DNA from: JAPLDB01 sp038230515
GTDB taxonomy: Bacteria; Bacteroidota; Bacteroidia; AKYH767-A; 2013-40CM-41-45
Length of the DNA stretch: 64,000 nucleotides
NCBI GenBank assembly: GCA_038230515.1
Contig: JBBRND010000021.1
Coordinates: forward strand, 1 to 64,000
Reading direction: 5' to 3'
Made by a program: the position numbers and the translations under genes. Every line of letters begins with the position of its first letter. The first letter of the stretch is position 1. Positions 40,418 to 49,825 of this stretch are shown piece after piece. Under the pieces are notes generated by a model. The model did no database searches and was not told the origin of the DNA. It saw only the letters and a program-made list of their open reading frames with translations.

Positions 40418-41893
40418 CTAATCTCTTAATTTCTCCAGCGCTGCCTGTGCTTTTTGGTCAATGCTGTTCTGGTAATCGTGGCTTCTCATGTTCAGGCATC
40501 GCTGATAAAAAATTTTCGCCTTTACAAAATCCTTTTCCTCCTCGTAGATCATACCGAGCATAAGTGCGGAGTTGGCAGCGTAGTAATAATGAGATGACTC
40601 CCCGTTGCGAAGCGTAGCATTGTAATTCAAAATTGCTTTCTCGATCTCTTTCGTTTTGTGAAATAATCTTCCGTAACGATATGTAAATTCCAACTGATCT
40701 CTGTAATCAAGACTAGAAGGTGAAGAAATTTTTCTCAGTTCTTTAAACGACTCGTTGTAATAACCCCCGTCAAAGAGCAAGCGGGCACGAAGCAAAACCG
40801 GCTGAGGCACTTCATGACTCTCGGCTTCTTTCAGTGCTTCTTTATCATCATCCACGAGCGTAATTCCTCGATGCAGACACTCCTGCATATACTCGTTGTA
40901 TTTTTTTCTATCGTTGTTCAACAACGCAATCCATGCTAGTTTCTGGTAAGCCGATTTCACATAATTCAATCCCCTGAAATTTTTTACATAGAATTCAAAA
41001 TCCTCTTTCGCACCAAGATCAAGCTTACGCAAGCGGAGTTGCGCTTTTTTATAATGAAGAAAATAGAAAGGAAAAGTTCCTACATCGTCAAACGTATTTA
41101 TCATCGCCAGCGCATCTTCATTCTTCCCCGACTTGTACGTAAGGTTCATATAGCAATACATCATCAGCGGATTATGTGCGGCATGATTTTTCACAGAGTC
41201 CGCCAGCAATGAAGTAATTGAATCGTTCGTGGTAATTGAAGAATAAATCTGCGTGAGGTAAAAAAGAACTTCCTCTTTATACTCTGCATAACTTCCGCTT
41301 TCTGTTTCACTCAGCATCCTGAAAAGTTCGTTGCTCCCTTCCGGAATGGTTCCATCCATGCCTGCAATCCCGACAAGCCACCGGTACTGTTGTGGAATAG
41401 CACCAACCATTGCATGTAACAGCCCCAAGGTTTTTTTATTGAGTGAAAAAGATGGATAGAGAATAAAATTCTGCTCAGCAAATTTGAATGCCTTATGTAT
41501 GTCGAGCGCAGCTGAAAAATCTTCGCTGAATTTCGCCTTTATCATAGCAGTTTGTATAAGCATGTCTGCCTTTGCAAATAAAAAGAATGGGGAACTTTCA
41601 GTCTCACGATCAAGCATACGCATCCTCCTTTCAGTATTCAGGCGCAACGTATCAGCATATTTTTTTTCTTCCGTGATAAATGCTTTGATGAAATCAAAAT
41701 AGTTTAGGTAAAGAAGTGTGAGCGAATTTTCTGGATGCTCCTTGGCTTCTTTCGAAAGTAACCCCTGAGCATCATTCAGTTGTAGTTGCAGAATATTTTT
41801 GAACGCAAGTCGCAAATTGGACGAATACTCAAAGGTTGCTTTGCATTGAAATGCGGCAACTACAAAAACAAAAATCCACAACCCTTTTTTCAT
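40418..41893 (-). CDS. Exported TPR-repeat protein
   Basis: The 491-residue protein has a signal peptide (MKKGLWIFVFVVAAFQCKA) and helical hairpins typical of tetratricopeptide repeats. The clearest are at the C-terminus: FTYRYGRLFHKTKEIEKAILNYNATLR and YYYAANSALMLGMIYEEEKDFVKAKIFYQRCLNMR. A Cys near the cleavage site is not a convincing lipobox. Probably a periplasmic scaffold. It shares a bidirectional terminator with the zinc-ribbon gene region but is transcribed separately. Confidence 0.8.
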   Translation of the reverse strand: MKKGLWIFVFVVAAFQCKATFEYSSNLRLAFKNILQLQLNDAQGLLSKEAKEHPENSLTLLYLNYFDFIKAFITEEKKYADTLRLNTERRMRMLDRETESSPFFLFAKADMLIQTAMIKAKFSEDFSAALDIHKAFKFAEQNFILYPSFSLNKKTLGLLHAMVGAIPQQYRWLVGIAGMDGTIPEGSNELFRMLSETESGSYAEYKEEVLFYLTQIYSSITTNDSITSLLADSVKNHAAHNPLMMYCYMNLTYKSGKNEDALAMINTFDDVGTFPFYFLHYKKAQLRLRKLDLGAKEDFEFYVKNFRGLNYVKSAYQKLAWIALLNNDRKKYNEYMQECLHRGITLVDDDKEALKEAESHEVPQPVLLRARLLFDGGYYNESFKELRKISSPSSLDYRDQLEFTYRYGRLFHKTKEIEKAILNYNATLRNGESSHYYYAANSALMLGMIYEEEKDFVKAKIFYQRCLNMRSHDYQNSIDQKAQAALEKLRD

Positions 41894-41955
41894 CCGAGCG
41901 AAACTACAGATAAATTAAACGAAAAAACTCAACAGCTATTTTTCAATTCTCTCTC

Positions 41956-41998
41956 AAATGAAAAGCCCTGTAGTGATAAACTACAGGGCTTTTCATTT
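41956..41998. terminator. Strong hairpin, 19-bp perfect stem
   Basis: AAATGAAAAGCCCTGTAGT (41956-41974), loop GATAA, and its perfect complement (41980-41998). A T-rich end is present on both strands. It ends the minus-strand zinc-ribbon gene. Confidence 0.9.
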
Positions 41999-42009
41999 TT
42001 ATTCGTTGA

Positions 42010-43098
42010 TTACGCAGTTACGGCATTCTCTTCTTCAATGCTCGAGTCAACAAGTATTCGTCCGCAATGCTCGCACACAATTACTTTTTTGTGCTGGCGT
42101 ATTTCAAGCTGGCGCTGAGGAGGAATTTTATTAAAACAACCGCCACAGGCATCACGCTGCACTGCCACTACTGCCAGTCCGTTACGTGCACTTCCACGCA
42201 CACGCTGGTAAGCAGCTAACAAACGTTCATCAGCAATCGTGCGTGCCTTTTGGGAGATTTTCTCAAGATGCGTTTCTTCTTTTTCTGTTTCAGCAATAAT
42301 GCTGTCAAGTTCTGCTTGCTTTGTCTTCAATACTTTTTTCTTGTCTTCAAGAGCCTCTTGCGCAGATTCTAAAAGTGCTTCTTTGGTTTTTATTTCAGTA
42401 GTAAATTCCTTGATGCGCTTTTCTGACAATAGAATTTCGAGATTCTGAAATTCTATTTCTTTCGTTAGCGATTCGAACTCGCGGTTGTTCTTTACCTTGT
42501 TCTGCTGTGTCTCGTATTTCTTGATCTGATCTTTGGAGTCTTTAATCGCCAATTTTTTCTTAGTGATCATTTCCTGCAGTTCAGCAATCTCAGAATTGAT
42601 GTGAGTGAGGCGGGTTTCAAGCCCAGCCACCTCATCTTCAAGATCGGTAACTTCCATTGGAAGCTCACCACGTACAGTGCGAATCTTGTCAATGTTCGAA
42701 TCAATTTGCTGAAGCACATAAAGTGCTTTCAGTTTTTCTTCCACCGAAAATTCGGTATGATCAAGCGCCATGATATCAGCAAGTTTTTTTTCAAGCTGGC
42801 TAATGTCAACGATCTTTTCAATTTTGCGCGGAACTTCTTTTTCTGATTTGGGCCGGATTTTGGCTTTACCGAGTTTGCTTAACGACACTTTTGATGAGGT
42901 ATTTTTAACGGGTTTGGATTCTTTTTTAGCGGACTTAGCAACGGCTTTCTTCTTCGAAACCGGTTTCGATTTTTTGGAAGCAGGCTTGACAACTTTTTTC
43001 ACAGCCGGTTTGGCTTTGGTTGCAGGCTTTGCTTTCTTCGGTTTGGGTGCCGACTTCTTCGCAGGTTTGGTTGCTTTTGATGGTTTCTTTTTTGCCAT
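42010..43098 (-). CDS. C4 zinc-ribbon coiled-coil protein (DUF164/CdsZ-like) with histone-like N-terminus
   Basis: The 362-residue protein has three parts. Residues 1-75 are almost only Lys, Ala, Pro and Ser (AKKKPSKATKPAKKSAPKPKK...), like histone H1 tails. Residues about 110-300 form a long coiled coil. The C-terminus has a C4 zinc ribbon, CGGC ... CEHCG. The last two parts match the DUF164/zf-RING_7 family (CdsZ and relatives), usually about 240-260 residues. The basic extension is extra and suggests nucleic-acid or polyanion binding. It lies 5 nt after the Nif3-like gene, so the two are in one operon, a common pairing in Bacteroidota. Confidence 0.9.
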   Translation of the reverse strand: MAKKKPSKATKPAKKSAPKPKKAKPATKAKPAVKKVVKPASKKSKPVSKKKAVAKSAKKESKPVKNTSSKVSLSKLGKAKIRPKSEKEVPRKIEKIVDISQLEKKLADIMALDHTEFSVEEKLKALYVLQQIDSNIDKIRTVRGELPMEVTDLEDEVAGLETRLTHINSEIAELQEMITKKKLAIKDSKDQIKKYETQQNKVKNNREFESLTKEIEFQNLEILLSEKRIKEFTTEIKTKEALLESAQEALEDKKKVLKTKQAELDSIIAETEKEETHLEKISQKARTIADERLLAAYQRVRGSARNGLAVVAVQRDACGGCFNKIPPQRQLEIRQHKKVIVCEHCGRILVDSSIEEENAVTA

Positions 43099-43103
43099 GC
43101 TGA

Positions 43104-44201
43104 TCAGTAATAATGCACCGGATTTGTTACCAATTCTGTCAAACGGATCGCAAATGTAGAAAAATTTCTCACAAGTAATTCTTTTAATAATTCCCCTGTA
43201 AATTGTTCGCTTTCATAATGCCCGATGTCAGCAATAACTATTCTGTCATCTGCATCAAAAAACTGGTGATACTTATAATCAGCAGTCACAAAAAAGTCTG
43301 CACCTGCATGCATTGCATCATTCAAAAGAAAGCTTCCGGCACCGCCACACACTCCAACGCGTTTTACTTTTTTCCGCAAAAGCTTTGTATGGCGAATAAC
43401 TCCTGTTTTCATTGTTAATTTCAGCAATTGAAGAAAATCTTTTTCGTCCATTTCTTTTTCCAACTCACCAATCATTCCTGAACCTATTTCCTGATGATAA
43501 TTTTCAAGCACATAAATATCGTACGCCACTTCTTCATAAGGATGTGATTTAATCAGCGCTGAAATTATCTTAGCTTCAAGATGAGAGGAAAATATACTTT
43601 CAATCTTGATCTCCGGCTCATGATGCTGCTTTCTTTTCTCCCCCACAAATGCATTTGTGTTTTCGCCTCCGCGAAAAGTTCCTGTCCCTTCTATATTGAA
43701 ACTGCACTCATCATAATTTCCGATGTGTCCGCAGCCTGCATCAAATAATGCTTGCCTTATTTTTTCTGCATGATCTTTCGGAACAAACGTCACTAGCTTC
43801 TTCAGTAGATTTTTTTTCGGGGAAAGGATTTTAGTATTCTTCAATCCAAGTTTATCACAGATCTTTTTATTCACTCCTGTATGAACGTTATCTAGATTGG
43901 TATGAATGGCGTAGATGGCAATGTTATTCTGAATTGCTTTTATTACTGTACGCTCTACATAATTTTTTCCGTTCAGTTTTTTTATTCCTGAAAAGACAAT
44001 GGGATGATGAGAAACTACCAGATTACATTTTTGCCTGATTGCTTCTTCAATAACATCTTCAACGCAATCCAGAGAAATCAAAATCCCTTTTACTTCATCG
44101 GCATCATTCCCTACAATCAATCCCGCATTGTCATAACTTTCCTGCAACGATGGCGGAGCAATGGTTTCGAGGTAAAAGGTAACTTCTTTTATAGTTATCA
44201 T
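43104..44201 (-). CDS. Nif3-like dinuclear metal-centre protein
   Basis: The 365-residue protein has the two halves of the Nif3/YbgI (DUF34) fold with metal-binding His/Asp/Glu residues: NLVVSHHPIVFSGIKKL, IHTNLD and, at the end, DIGHYESE. Between them (about 130-235) is the PII/CutA-like insert of the long form. Often annotated as GTP cyclohydrolase I type 2, but the activity is uncertain. Operon with the zinc-ribbon gene. Confidence 0.9.
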   Translation of the reverse strand: MITIKEVTFYLETIAPPSLQESYDNAGLIVGNDADEVKGILISLDCVEDVIEEAIRQKCNLVVSHHPIVFSGIKKLNGKNYVERTVIKAIQNNIAIYAIHTNLDNVHTGVNKKICDKLGLKNTKILSPKKNLLKKLVTFVPKDHAEKIRQALFDAGCGHIGNYDECSFNIEGTGTFRGGENTNAFVGEKRKQHHEPEIKIESIFSSHLEAKIISALIKSHPYEEVAYDIYVLENYHQEIGSGMIGELEKEMDEKDFLQLLKLTMKTGVIRHTKLLRKKVKRVGVCGGAGSFLLNDAMHAGADFFVTADYKYHQFFDADDRIVIADIGHYESEQFTGELLKELLVRNFSTFAIRLTELVTNPVHYY

Positions 44202-44251
44202 ACTTTAAATTTTCGCTTCAAAGATAACAAGCAAAATGAGTTTAGTTTTTC

Positions 44252-44286
44252 ATTCTACGTTCTCAATTCTATATTCTGCATTCTTT
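44252..44286. repeat. Five 7-bp repeats before lpxK
   Basis: ATTCTAC, GTTCTCA, ATTCTAT, ATTCTGC, ATTCTTT in strict register, ending 15 nt before the ATG and next to the -7-like TACTTTG (44289-44295). Confidence 0.85.
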
Positions 44287-44300
44287 TGTACTTTGCCGCA

Positions 44301-45395
44301 ATGCAGTTTCTGAAATTTTTGCTCATTCCTTTCTCCTGGCTTTACGGACTTATCATTTCCTTGCGCAATTTTTGTTACGATAAAAAAATATTTGGTAGTA
44401 AATCTTTTCCTCTTTCTGTAATCAATGTCGGCAACCTTACAATGGGCGGTACAGGCAAGACACCGCACATTGAATACCTCGTTCGTTTACTGAAAGAAAA
44501 ATTCAGGGTGGCAACCTTAAGCCGTGGTTACGGAAGAAAAACACAAGGTTACATGCTCGTCTCAAATCCTTCAAACACATCAATGGTGGGAGATGAGCCA
44601 ATGCAGTACCATACAAAATTTCTTGACATCACTGTTTCAGTTGGTGAAGATCGCGTGGCTGCGATTGAAAATCTTTTAAAACTCGAACACAAGCCCGAAG
44701 TAATTTTGATGGATGATGCATATCAGCATCGGGCAGTTAAGCCGGGATTAAATATTCTTCTCATCGAATATGATTCTGTGTTTAAACGAAATTATCTTTT
44801 GCCTTCCGGTACTTTGCGTGAATGGAAAAAAGGAATGAAACGTGCTGACATAATCATCATCAGTAAATGTCCTGAAATATTAGTTCCGATTGAACGCAAA
44901 CGCATTGCTGAACATTTTGAACTGCTGCCTGAACAAAAATTATTTTTCAGCTTTTTTAAATATGGTGACATCGTTCGGCTCAACAATAATAAACAAGGAA
45001 CCATGTTGATGGGCACAAATTATTATTTCGAAAAACGATTTACCATACTTCTTGTTACCGGCATTGCAAATCCTTCTGGCATTGCAGACTACCTGAAGAG
45101 AAAGACAGACAAACTTGAGACCATCTTTTTCAAAGATCATCATGAGTTTACGGCAAACGACCTGCGCACCATCACTGAAACTTTTAATAACATTGCAAAC
45201 TCAAATAAAATTATTGTCACTACGGAGAAGGATGCCATGCGCCTACGCAATCCGGAACTTGAAGAAATTACGCGCACACTTCCCATCTTTTATCTTCCAG
45301 TACAAGTGTTCTTTCATCACAACGACAAAGAAGAATTTGATACCATCGTATTGAATTATGCAAGACAAAATAAAACAAACCGCTTCGTACATTAA
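44301..45395 (+). CDS. lpxK: Tetraacyldisaccharide 4'-kinase
   Basis: The 364-residue protein phosphorylates the 4' position of the lipid A precursor on the inner membrane. Features: an N-terminal membrane-associated helix (about 1-25), the Walker A loop GNLTMGGTGKTP (44-55), LSRGYGRK, GDEPMQYH, and LMDDAYQHR with the catalytic Asp. I chose ATG 44301 because the family starts just before the membrane helix; upstream in-frame codons lie inside the Nif3 gene's divergent region and repeats. The 3' end overlaps the next gene by 38 nt. Confidence 0.95.
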   Translation: MQFLKFLLIPFSWLYGLIISLRNFCYDKKIFGSKSFPLSVINVGNLTMGGTGKTPHIEYLVRLLKEKFRVATLSRGYGRKTQGYMLVSNPSNTSMVGDEPMQYHTKFLDITVSVGEDRVAAIENLLKLEHKPEVILMDDAYQHRAVKPGLNILLIEYDSVFKRNYLLPSGTLREWKKGMKRADIIIISKCPEILVPIERKRIAEHFELLPEQKLFFSFFKYGDIVRLNNNKQGTMLMGTNYYFEKRFTILLVTGIANPSGIADYLKRKTDKLETIFFKDHHEFTANDLRTITETFNNIANSNKIIVTTEKDAMRLRNPELEEITRTLPIFYLPVQVFFHHNDKEEFDTIVLNYARQNKTNRFVH

Positions 45396-46170
45396 GGAGA
45401 AAACAGATTTCGCTCCCGAGTTTGGCATCGTGCTTGGCTCGGGATTAGGCGGACTGGTGAATGAAATAGAAATTCTTCATGCGCTTGAATATTCTTCGAT
45501 TCCGAATTTTCCTGTGAGCACGGTGAAAGGACACGGAGGAAAACTGATTCTCGGAAATCTCGGAGGAAAAAAAGTAATTGCACTCCAGGGACGTTTTCAT
45601 TATTACGAAGGATACACGATGCAGGAAGTTACGTTTCCGATTCGTGTTTTTAAGGAATTGGGAATTGCGCGGCTCATTCTTTCCAATGCAGCAGGAGGAA
45701 TGAATCCGAAATTTCAGGTGGGAGATATTGTGTTCATTAACGATCATATCAACCTGATGCCTTCGAATCCTTTGATTGGAAAAAACAACGATGAGTTGGG
45801 GCCACGTTTTCCTGATATGAGTGAGCCATACGATCCGCAGATGATTGCAGTTGCAAAACAATTGGCAGAGAAACACAACTTCCGTTCTCATGTTGGTGTG
45901 TATGCTGCTGTTTCAGGTCCGTGTTTTGAAACACCCGCTGAATACCGCTACATACGCACCATTGGTGCCGATCTTGTAGGGATGAGCACTGTGCCCGAAG
46001 TGATTGTTGCAAGGCACGGAGGCACGCCTTGTTTTGCTGTAAGCATCGTAACTGATCTCGGTGGCTTTGAAACGGCACAAAAAGTTTCTCATGAAGAAGT
46101 GCTTGAAGTGGCAACAGCAGCAGAAAAAAAACTGACGACAATTATTAAGGAGATGCTTGCGCAATTGTAA
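45358..46170 (+). CDS. Purine nucleoside phosphorylase (trimeric, PNP-I)
   Basis: The 270-residue protein has GIVLGSGLGGL (phosphate loop), KGHGGKLILG, QGRFHYYEGY (His involved in catalysis), SNAAGGMNP, the long GVYAAVSGPCFETPAEYRYIRTIGADLVGMSTVPE motif, and VSIVTDLGG with the Asn-to-Asp change seen in some members at the purine-contact position. It splits guanosine/inosine with phosphate for purine salvage. Overlaps lpxK by 38 nt, so it is co-translated. Confidence 0.93.
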   Translation: MQDKIKQTASYIKEKTDFAPEFGIVLGSGLGGLVNEIEILHALEYSSIPNFPVSTVKGHGGKLILGNLGGKKVIALQGRFHYYEGYTMQEVTFPIRVFKELGIARLILSNAAGGMNPKFQVGDIVFINDHINLMPSNPLIGKNNDELGPRFPDMSEPYDPQMIAVAKQLAEKHNFRSHVGVYAAVSGPCFETPAEYRYIRTIGADLVGMSTVPEVIVARHGGTPCFAVSIVTDLGGFETAQKVSHEEVLEVATAAEKKLTTIIKEMLAQL

Positions 46171-46222
46171 AAACAACTTTCTGCTTATTGAAACAATTCC
46201 TGTTTGACTTTATTTCAATTTT

Positions 46223-46230
46223 TAACTTTG
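46223..46230 (+). promoter_or_regulatory. -7 promoter box TAACTTTG for the HEPN/MNT pair
   Basis: TAACTTTG fits TAnnTTTG, 6 nt before the ATG at 46237. TTTG at 46203-46206 could serve as a -33 box with short spacing. Confidence 0.6.
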
Positions 46231-46236
46231 CCCTAA

Positions 46237-46635
46237 ATGGATAAAGAAGAACTCATCAATCATTGGTTAGAATCTTCGAAAAAGGATTGGACGGTTGCAA
46301 GTCAGTTAGTCAAATCCAAACATTATTTGTATGCGCTTTTCTTTGCTCATTTGGTTTTGGAAAAATTGTGTAAAGCGCATTGGGTGAAGGATAACAAAGG
46401 AAACTATCCTCCTAAAATTCACAACCTCAACAAACTTATTTCCGAAACAAACCTGAAACTTTCAGAAGAAGAACTTATCTTTATGGCGGATTTCAATAAA
46501 TTTCAGATAGAAGGTCGCTATCCCGATTATGTAAGCAAGGTAAATCGCAATGTCAATAGTAAGATTACAGATAGTTATTTAAAGCAATGCAATCAGCTAA
46601 GAAAAAAATTAACCGCTCTTCTGCTATTAAAGTAG
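46237..46635 (+). CDS. HEPN-domain protein
   Basis: The 132-residue all-helical protein has the HEPN pattern HWLESSKKDWTVASQLVKSKHYLYALFFAHLVLEKLCKAHWV, then PKIHNLNKLISET and FNKFQIEGRYPDY. Paired with the overlapping MNT gene it fits the HEPN/MNT two-gene module, where HEPN is often a toxin neutralised by the MNT protein through AMPylation. The RNase motif Rx4-6H of toxic HEPNs is not evident here, so it may be a non-toxic member. It sits between PNP and an rRNA methyltransferase gene and has its own promoter. Confidence 0.8.
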   Translation: MDKEELINHWLESSKKDWTVASQLVKSKHYLYALFFAHLVLEKLCKAHWVKDNKGNYPPKIHNLNKLISETNLKLSEEELIFMADFNKFQIEGRYPDYVSKVNRNVNSKITDSYLKQCNQLRKKLTALLLLK

Positions 46636-46922
46636 CAAAAGAATATTTGCGCCTTTGTAAGGAGATTAACGTGCAAATTAAAAAAGCAATTCTTTTTGGT
46701 TCAGCAACAAACGGTACGGCAAATCAATATTCCGACATTGACTTGTTATTGGTGAGCGATCAGTTCGGGTCAAATGCTTTTGATAACTGGAAACTTCTTG
46801 CTCCGGTTACTGCGAAACTTTTTTCTGTTGAGCCGCATCCCTATCCCCTCAAGAATTATTTAAAGGGCGATCCTTTTCTCAACGAAATAATAAAATCGGG
46901 AATTGAAATTCAGCCATCCTGA
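46587..46922 (+). CDS. Minimal nucleotidyltransferase (MNT) protein
   Basis: The 111-residue protein shows the pol-beta signature GSATNGTANQYSDID (GS-x10-DxD) at about residues 39-53. In HEPN/MNT modules the MNT partner adds AMP to a Tyr of HEPN. The start overlaps the HEPN gene by 49 nt and its end overlaps the rRNA methyltransferase frame by 20 nt. Confidence 0.8.
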   Translation: MQSAKKKINRSSAIKVAKEYLRLCKEINVQIKKAILFGSATNGTANQYSDIDLLLVSDQFGSNAFDNWKLLAPVTAKLFSVEPHPYPLKNYLKGDPFLNEIIKSGIEIQPS

Positions 46923-48264
46923 TTTTCCAGAATCCTTTATCTCAAGAATTCAATCGCAACTCGGCAGCGGGAGTGAGTTGTTTTTTGAATCGCTTCAAAA
47001 TGAATCTCCGGTTTCCGTTCGTATCAATCCTGAAAAGAAAATTACGTTAGGAGATTCAATTATTCCCTGGTGCTCAACGGGATTTTATCTCGACAAGCGG
47101 CCTTCATTCACGCTGGATCCTTTGTTTCATGCCGGATGTTATTATGTGCAGGAGGCAAGTTCGATGTTTCTGGAACAAGTGTTTCTTCAACTTGGATTAT
47201 CAGAAAAAAAACTGTTGATACTTGATGCATGTGCTGCTCCGGCCGGGAAGTCAACACACGTTGCTTCTTTGATGAGTGAAGAAAGTTTGCTCGTATCGAA
47301 TGAAGTAATTGCATCGCGCATTCCGGTGCTGAAAGAAAACATTATCAAGTGGGGGAATGCAAATGTGCTTATTACAAATAACGATCCTTCTGCTTTTTCG
47401 TCTCTTGAAAATTTGTTTGATGTTATTCTTGTAGATGCGCCATGCAGCGGTGAGGGGCTTTTCAGAAAAGATAAAAATGCGGTAGAAGAATGGAGCGATT
47501 CAAATTGCGAATTGTGTTCATTGCGTCAGCAACGGATTCTCACTTCTCTTCTTCCGGCACTAAAACAAGGAGGGTATTTAATTTATTGTACCTGCACTTA
47601 CAATCCGAAAGAGAACGAGGAGAATATAAAATGGATGACGGAGAATTTTGAAATAGAATGTGTGGAATTATCATTGAAAGATGAGTGGGGAATAAAAACT
47701 GTGAGAGAAGATAAAGCACTTGGTTATTCTTTTCTGTCTCACCAAGCAAAGGGAGAAGGGTTTTTTATTTCGGTGCTACAGAAAAAGCAGGGTGATGATT
47801 CTTTCCAGAAAATGAAATCAAAGACAACTCACTTTTCTCAATTAAATAAAAAGTTTGAGCAGTTGAATTCATGGATCGGAAACAATACAAGTTACTCGCT
47901 GGTTCATAAAAATGAAATTATTGTTGCGTTGCATAAAGAATGGATTGACACTATTAAATTTTTAGGATTGCACCTTCATCTCATTCATTCCGGAACGTGC
48001 ATTGCAGAGATGAAGAGAGATAAAGCAATTCCTTCTCACGAGTTTGCGATGTCCACTCTTCTCAACAAAAATTGTTTTCCGCAGCATGAGCTTGATCATG
48101 AACATGCGTTGAAGTATTTGCGCAAGGAAGATTTTAAGATTGATCTTCCGGAGAAAGGTTTTGTGTTGATTACGCATCAGCAACATCCGCTCGGATGGAT
48201 AAATCATCTCGGCAATCGTTTCAATAATTATTATCCTTCTAGTTGGAAGATACGGATGAAATAA
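46903..48264 (+). CDS. RsmF/NOL1-NOP2-Sun-type rRNA cytosine-C5 methyltransferase
   Basis: The 453-residue protein (TTG start; no ATG fits the conserved PDFPESFISRIQSQLG start) has DACAAPAGKSTHVASLMS (SAM site), VDAPCSGEGLFRKD (catalytic PCSGEG Cys) and the second catalytic Cys in YCTCTYNPKENEEN. The C-terminal 170 residues resemble the RsmF RNA-binding part, ending GWINHLGNRFNNYYP. It methylates a cytosine of 16S rRNA. The 20-nt overlap with the MNT gene means it may be expressed from the HEPN promoter. Confidence 0.9.
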   Translation: MKFSHPDFPESFISRIQSQLGSGSELFFESLQNESPVSVRINPEKKITLGDSIIPWCSTGFYLDKRPSFTLDPLFHAGCYYVQEASSMFLEQVFLQLGLSEKKLLILDACAAPAGKSTHVASLMSEESLLVSNEVIASRIPVLKENIIKWGNANVLITNNDPSAFSSLENLFDVILVDAPCSGEGLFRKDKNAVEEWSDSNCELCSLRQQRILTSLLPALKQGGYLIYCTCTYNPKENEENIKWMTENFEIECVELSLKDEWGIKTVREDKALGYSFLSHQAKGEGFFISVLQKKQGDDSFQKMKSKTTHFSQLNKKFEQLNSWIGNNTSYSLVHKNEIIVALHKEWIDTIKFLGLHLHLIHSGTCIAEMKRDKAIPSHEFAMSTLLNKNCFPQHELDHEHALKYLRKEDFKIDLPEKGFVLITHQQHPLGWINHLGNRFNNYYPSSWKIRMK

Positions 48265-48312
48265 AATTTGTTTGCGAAAATTTTCATCAATCATCTTTTC
48301 TATTTTTACAAA

Positions 48313-49641
48313 ATGATTTTTAGTAAAAACCATTTCTACTCTGCATTTTTCATCATCCTCATTTCTTTTTTCTGCACCAAAAGTTTTTCTCAATCTCCAT
48401 CTTACTGCAATACCAACCGCTTCACCGATGCTGCAACCTTCGACAGCAGCGACATTCGCATGGATACAAATGTTGTTTACGGTATTGCGAAGAATTATTT
48501 CACTGCAGTGAATGACACGCTGCGGATGACTGTTTTTTATCCTGACACAACTGCTGATACCATGAGTGCGCGACCGTTCATTCTTCTCATTCATGGTGGT
48601 GCATTTCTGGGAGGAAGCATGCACGACATGGATTATCAGTGCAGGGAGTTTGCGCGAAGAGGTTTTGTGACGGCAACAATAAGCTACCGCCTCGGATGGA
48701 ATTGCAGCGGCACGGATTTTCTAAGCATCTGCGCGCTGTGCGGTAACATGAATATAAATTTTGTGACGGCAACCTACGCGGCTTGCCAGGACGGGCGTGC
48801 AGCGATGCGCTATGTGGATGCAAATGCTGCGCAGTATAAAATTGATCGCACAAATTATTTTATCGGAGGCACAAGCGCGGGCTCCATCACTGCCATGCAC
48901 GTTGCGTTTTGGGATCAATCGGAGGCGAACGCTTTTTGTCCGTGGGCAGTGGCGCAGGTTGGCTCGCTCGATACATCAGGAAATGCACTCACGAACACGT
49001 ATCAGTTTAAAGGTGTTATTGATAATTGCGGAGCGGTGAGTAAGGACAGCGTTATTCTTAACAACGGAAACATTCCGCTTATCGCTTTTCATGACGAGGA
49101 CGATTGCGTTGTGCCGAATCAATATGGAGAGGTGATCAGTTGTTTTTGCCAGTCGTTTTATTGGGTGGCAGGTTCATCGGTGTTGTATGGTTTGCTTTCT
49201 GCCAACGCTGTTTGCGCGAGCATGAATTTGGTTCCGCTCAGCGTAAATCATTGTTCGTTTCCGGAGTATGAATTGGTGAACCGCGCAAGCTGTTTCATCC
49301 GCTCGGTGTTGTGCGATAGTTGCCACTCATCATACAACAACACTCCATACACTCCGCAGGGTTGCAGCGCTGCCATCGGCATCAGCGAAAATTACCTGCT
49401 TCAATCCATTCAACTGTTTCCCAATCCTGCTGCAGATAAAATTATGCTGAAAGGATTGCAACCGGAGAAAAAATATGCACTCGAACTCTTTGATTTTTCA
49501 GGAAGAAAAATTTCGGAAGAAAATTTCTCCGGTTCATCGCAACATCTTTTTCCTGTAACTACTATTTCAGCAGGCATGTATTCAATAAAAATTTCTGCGG
49601 GTGATGAATTTCGTTTCTTCAAACAGATGGTGGTGCGGTGA
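48313..49641 (+). CDS. Secreted alpha/beta-hydrolase (esterase) with T9SS sorting domain
   Basis: From ATG 48313 the protein has 442 residues: signal peptide ending KSFSQ; an alpha/beta-hydrolase with oxyanion region LIHGGAFLGGS and nucleophile elbow GGTSAGS (Ser near 188); a likely acid/His pair in FHDEDDCV and NHCSFPEYE; Cys-rich loops (CSAAI, CDSCHSS); and a T9SS domain from about residue 368 (LFPNPAADKIML ... EFRFFKQMVVR). It resembles carboxylesterase/feruloyl-esterase-like enzymes that act on polymers outside the cell. Substrate unknown. Confidence 0.85.
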   Translation: MIFSKNHFYSAFFIILISFFCTKSFSQSPSYCNTNRFTDAATFDSSDIRMDTNVVYGIAKNYFTAVNDTLRMTVFYPDTTADTMSARPFILLIHGGAFLGGSMHDMDYQCREFARRGFVTATISYRLGWNCSGTDFLSICALCGNMNINFVTATYAACQDGRAAMRYVDANAAQYKIDRTNYFIGGTSAGSITAMHVAFWDQSEANAFCPWAVAQVGSLDTSGNALTNTYQFKGVIDNCGAVSKDSVILNNGNIPLIAFHDEDDCVVPNQYGEVISCFCQSFYWVAGSSVLYGLLSANAVCASMNLVPLSVNHCSFPEYELVNRASCFIRSVLCDSCHSSYNNTPYTPQGCSAAIGISENYLLQSIQLFPNPAADKIMLKGLQPEKKYALELFDFSGRKISEENFSGSSQHLFPVTTISAGMYSIKISAGDEFRFFKQMVVR

Positions 49642-49825
49642 AATTATTTCTTCAATATCCTCCCAGGTATTTTCTTCCGCGTTTCAATCTCATTAAAAAC
49701 TGCGAACGAACTGTTTCTCCTCCGGAAGATGCAGGATTGTTATTTCTTTGTCATCCACTGAACTGTTATTAGCTTTAACGGCTGTTTGTTTATGCCCGAT
49801 GGCAGGCAAACAATACTATTTCTCC

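Noticed and set aside
44004..44300. N-terminal extension of lpxK by about 100 residues
   Set aside because: It is antisense to the Nif3-like gene and crosses the heptamer run; known LpxK proteins start at the membrane helix.
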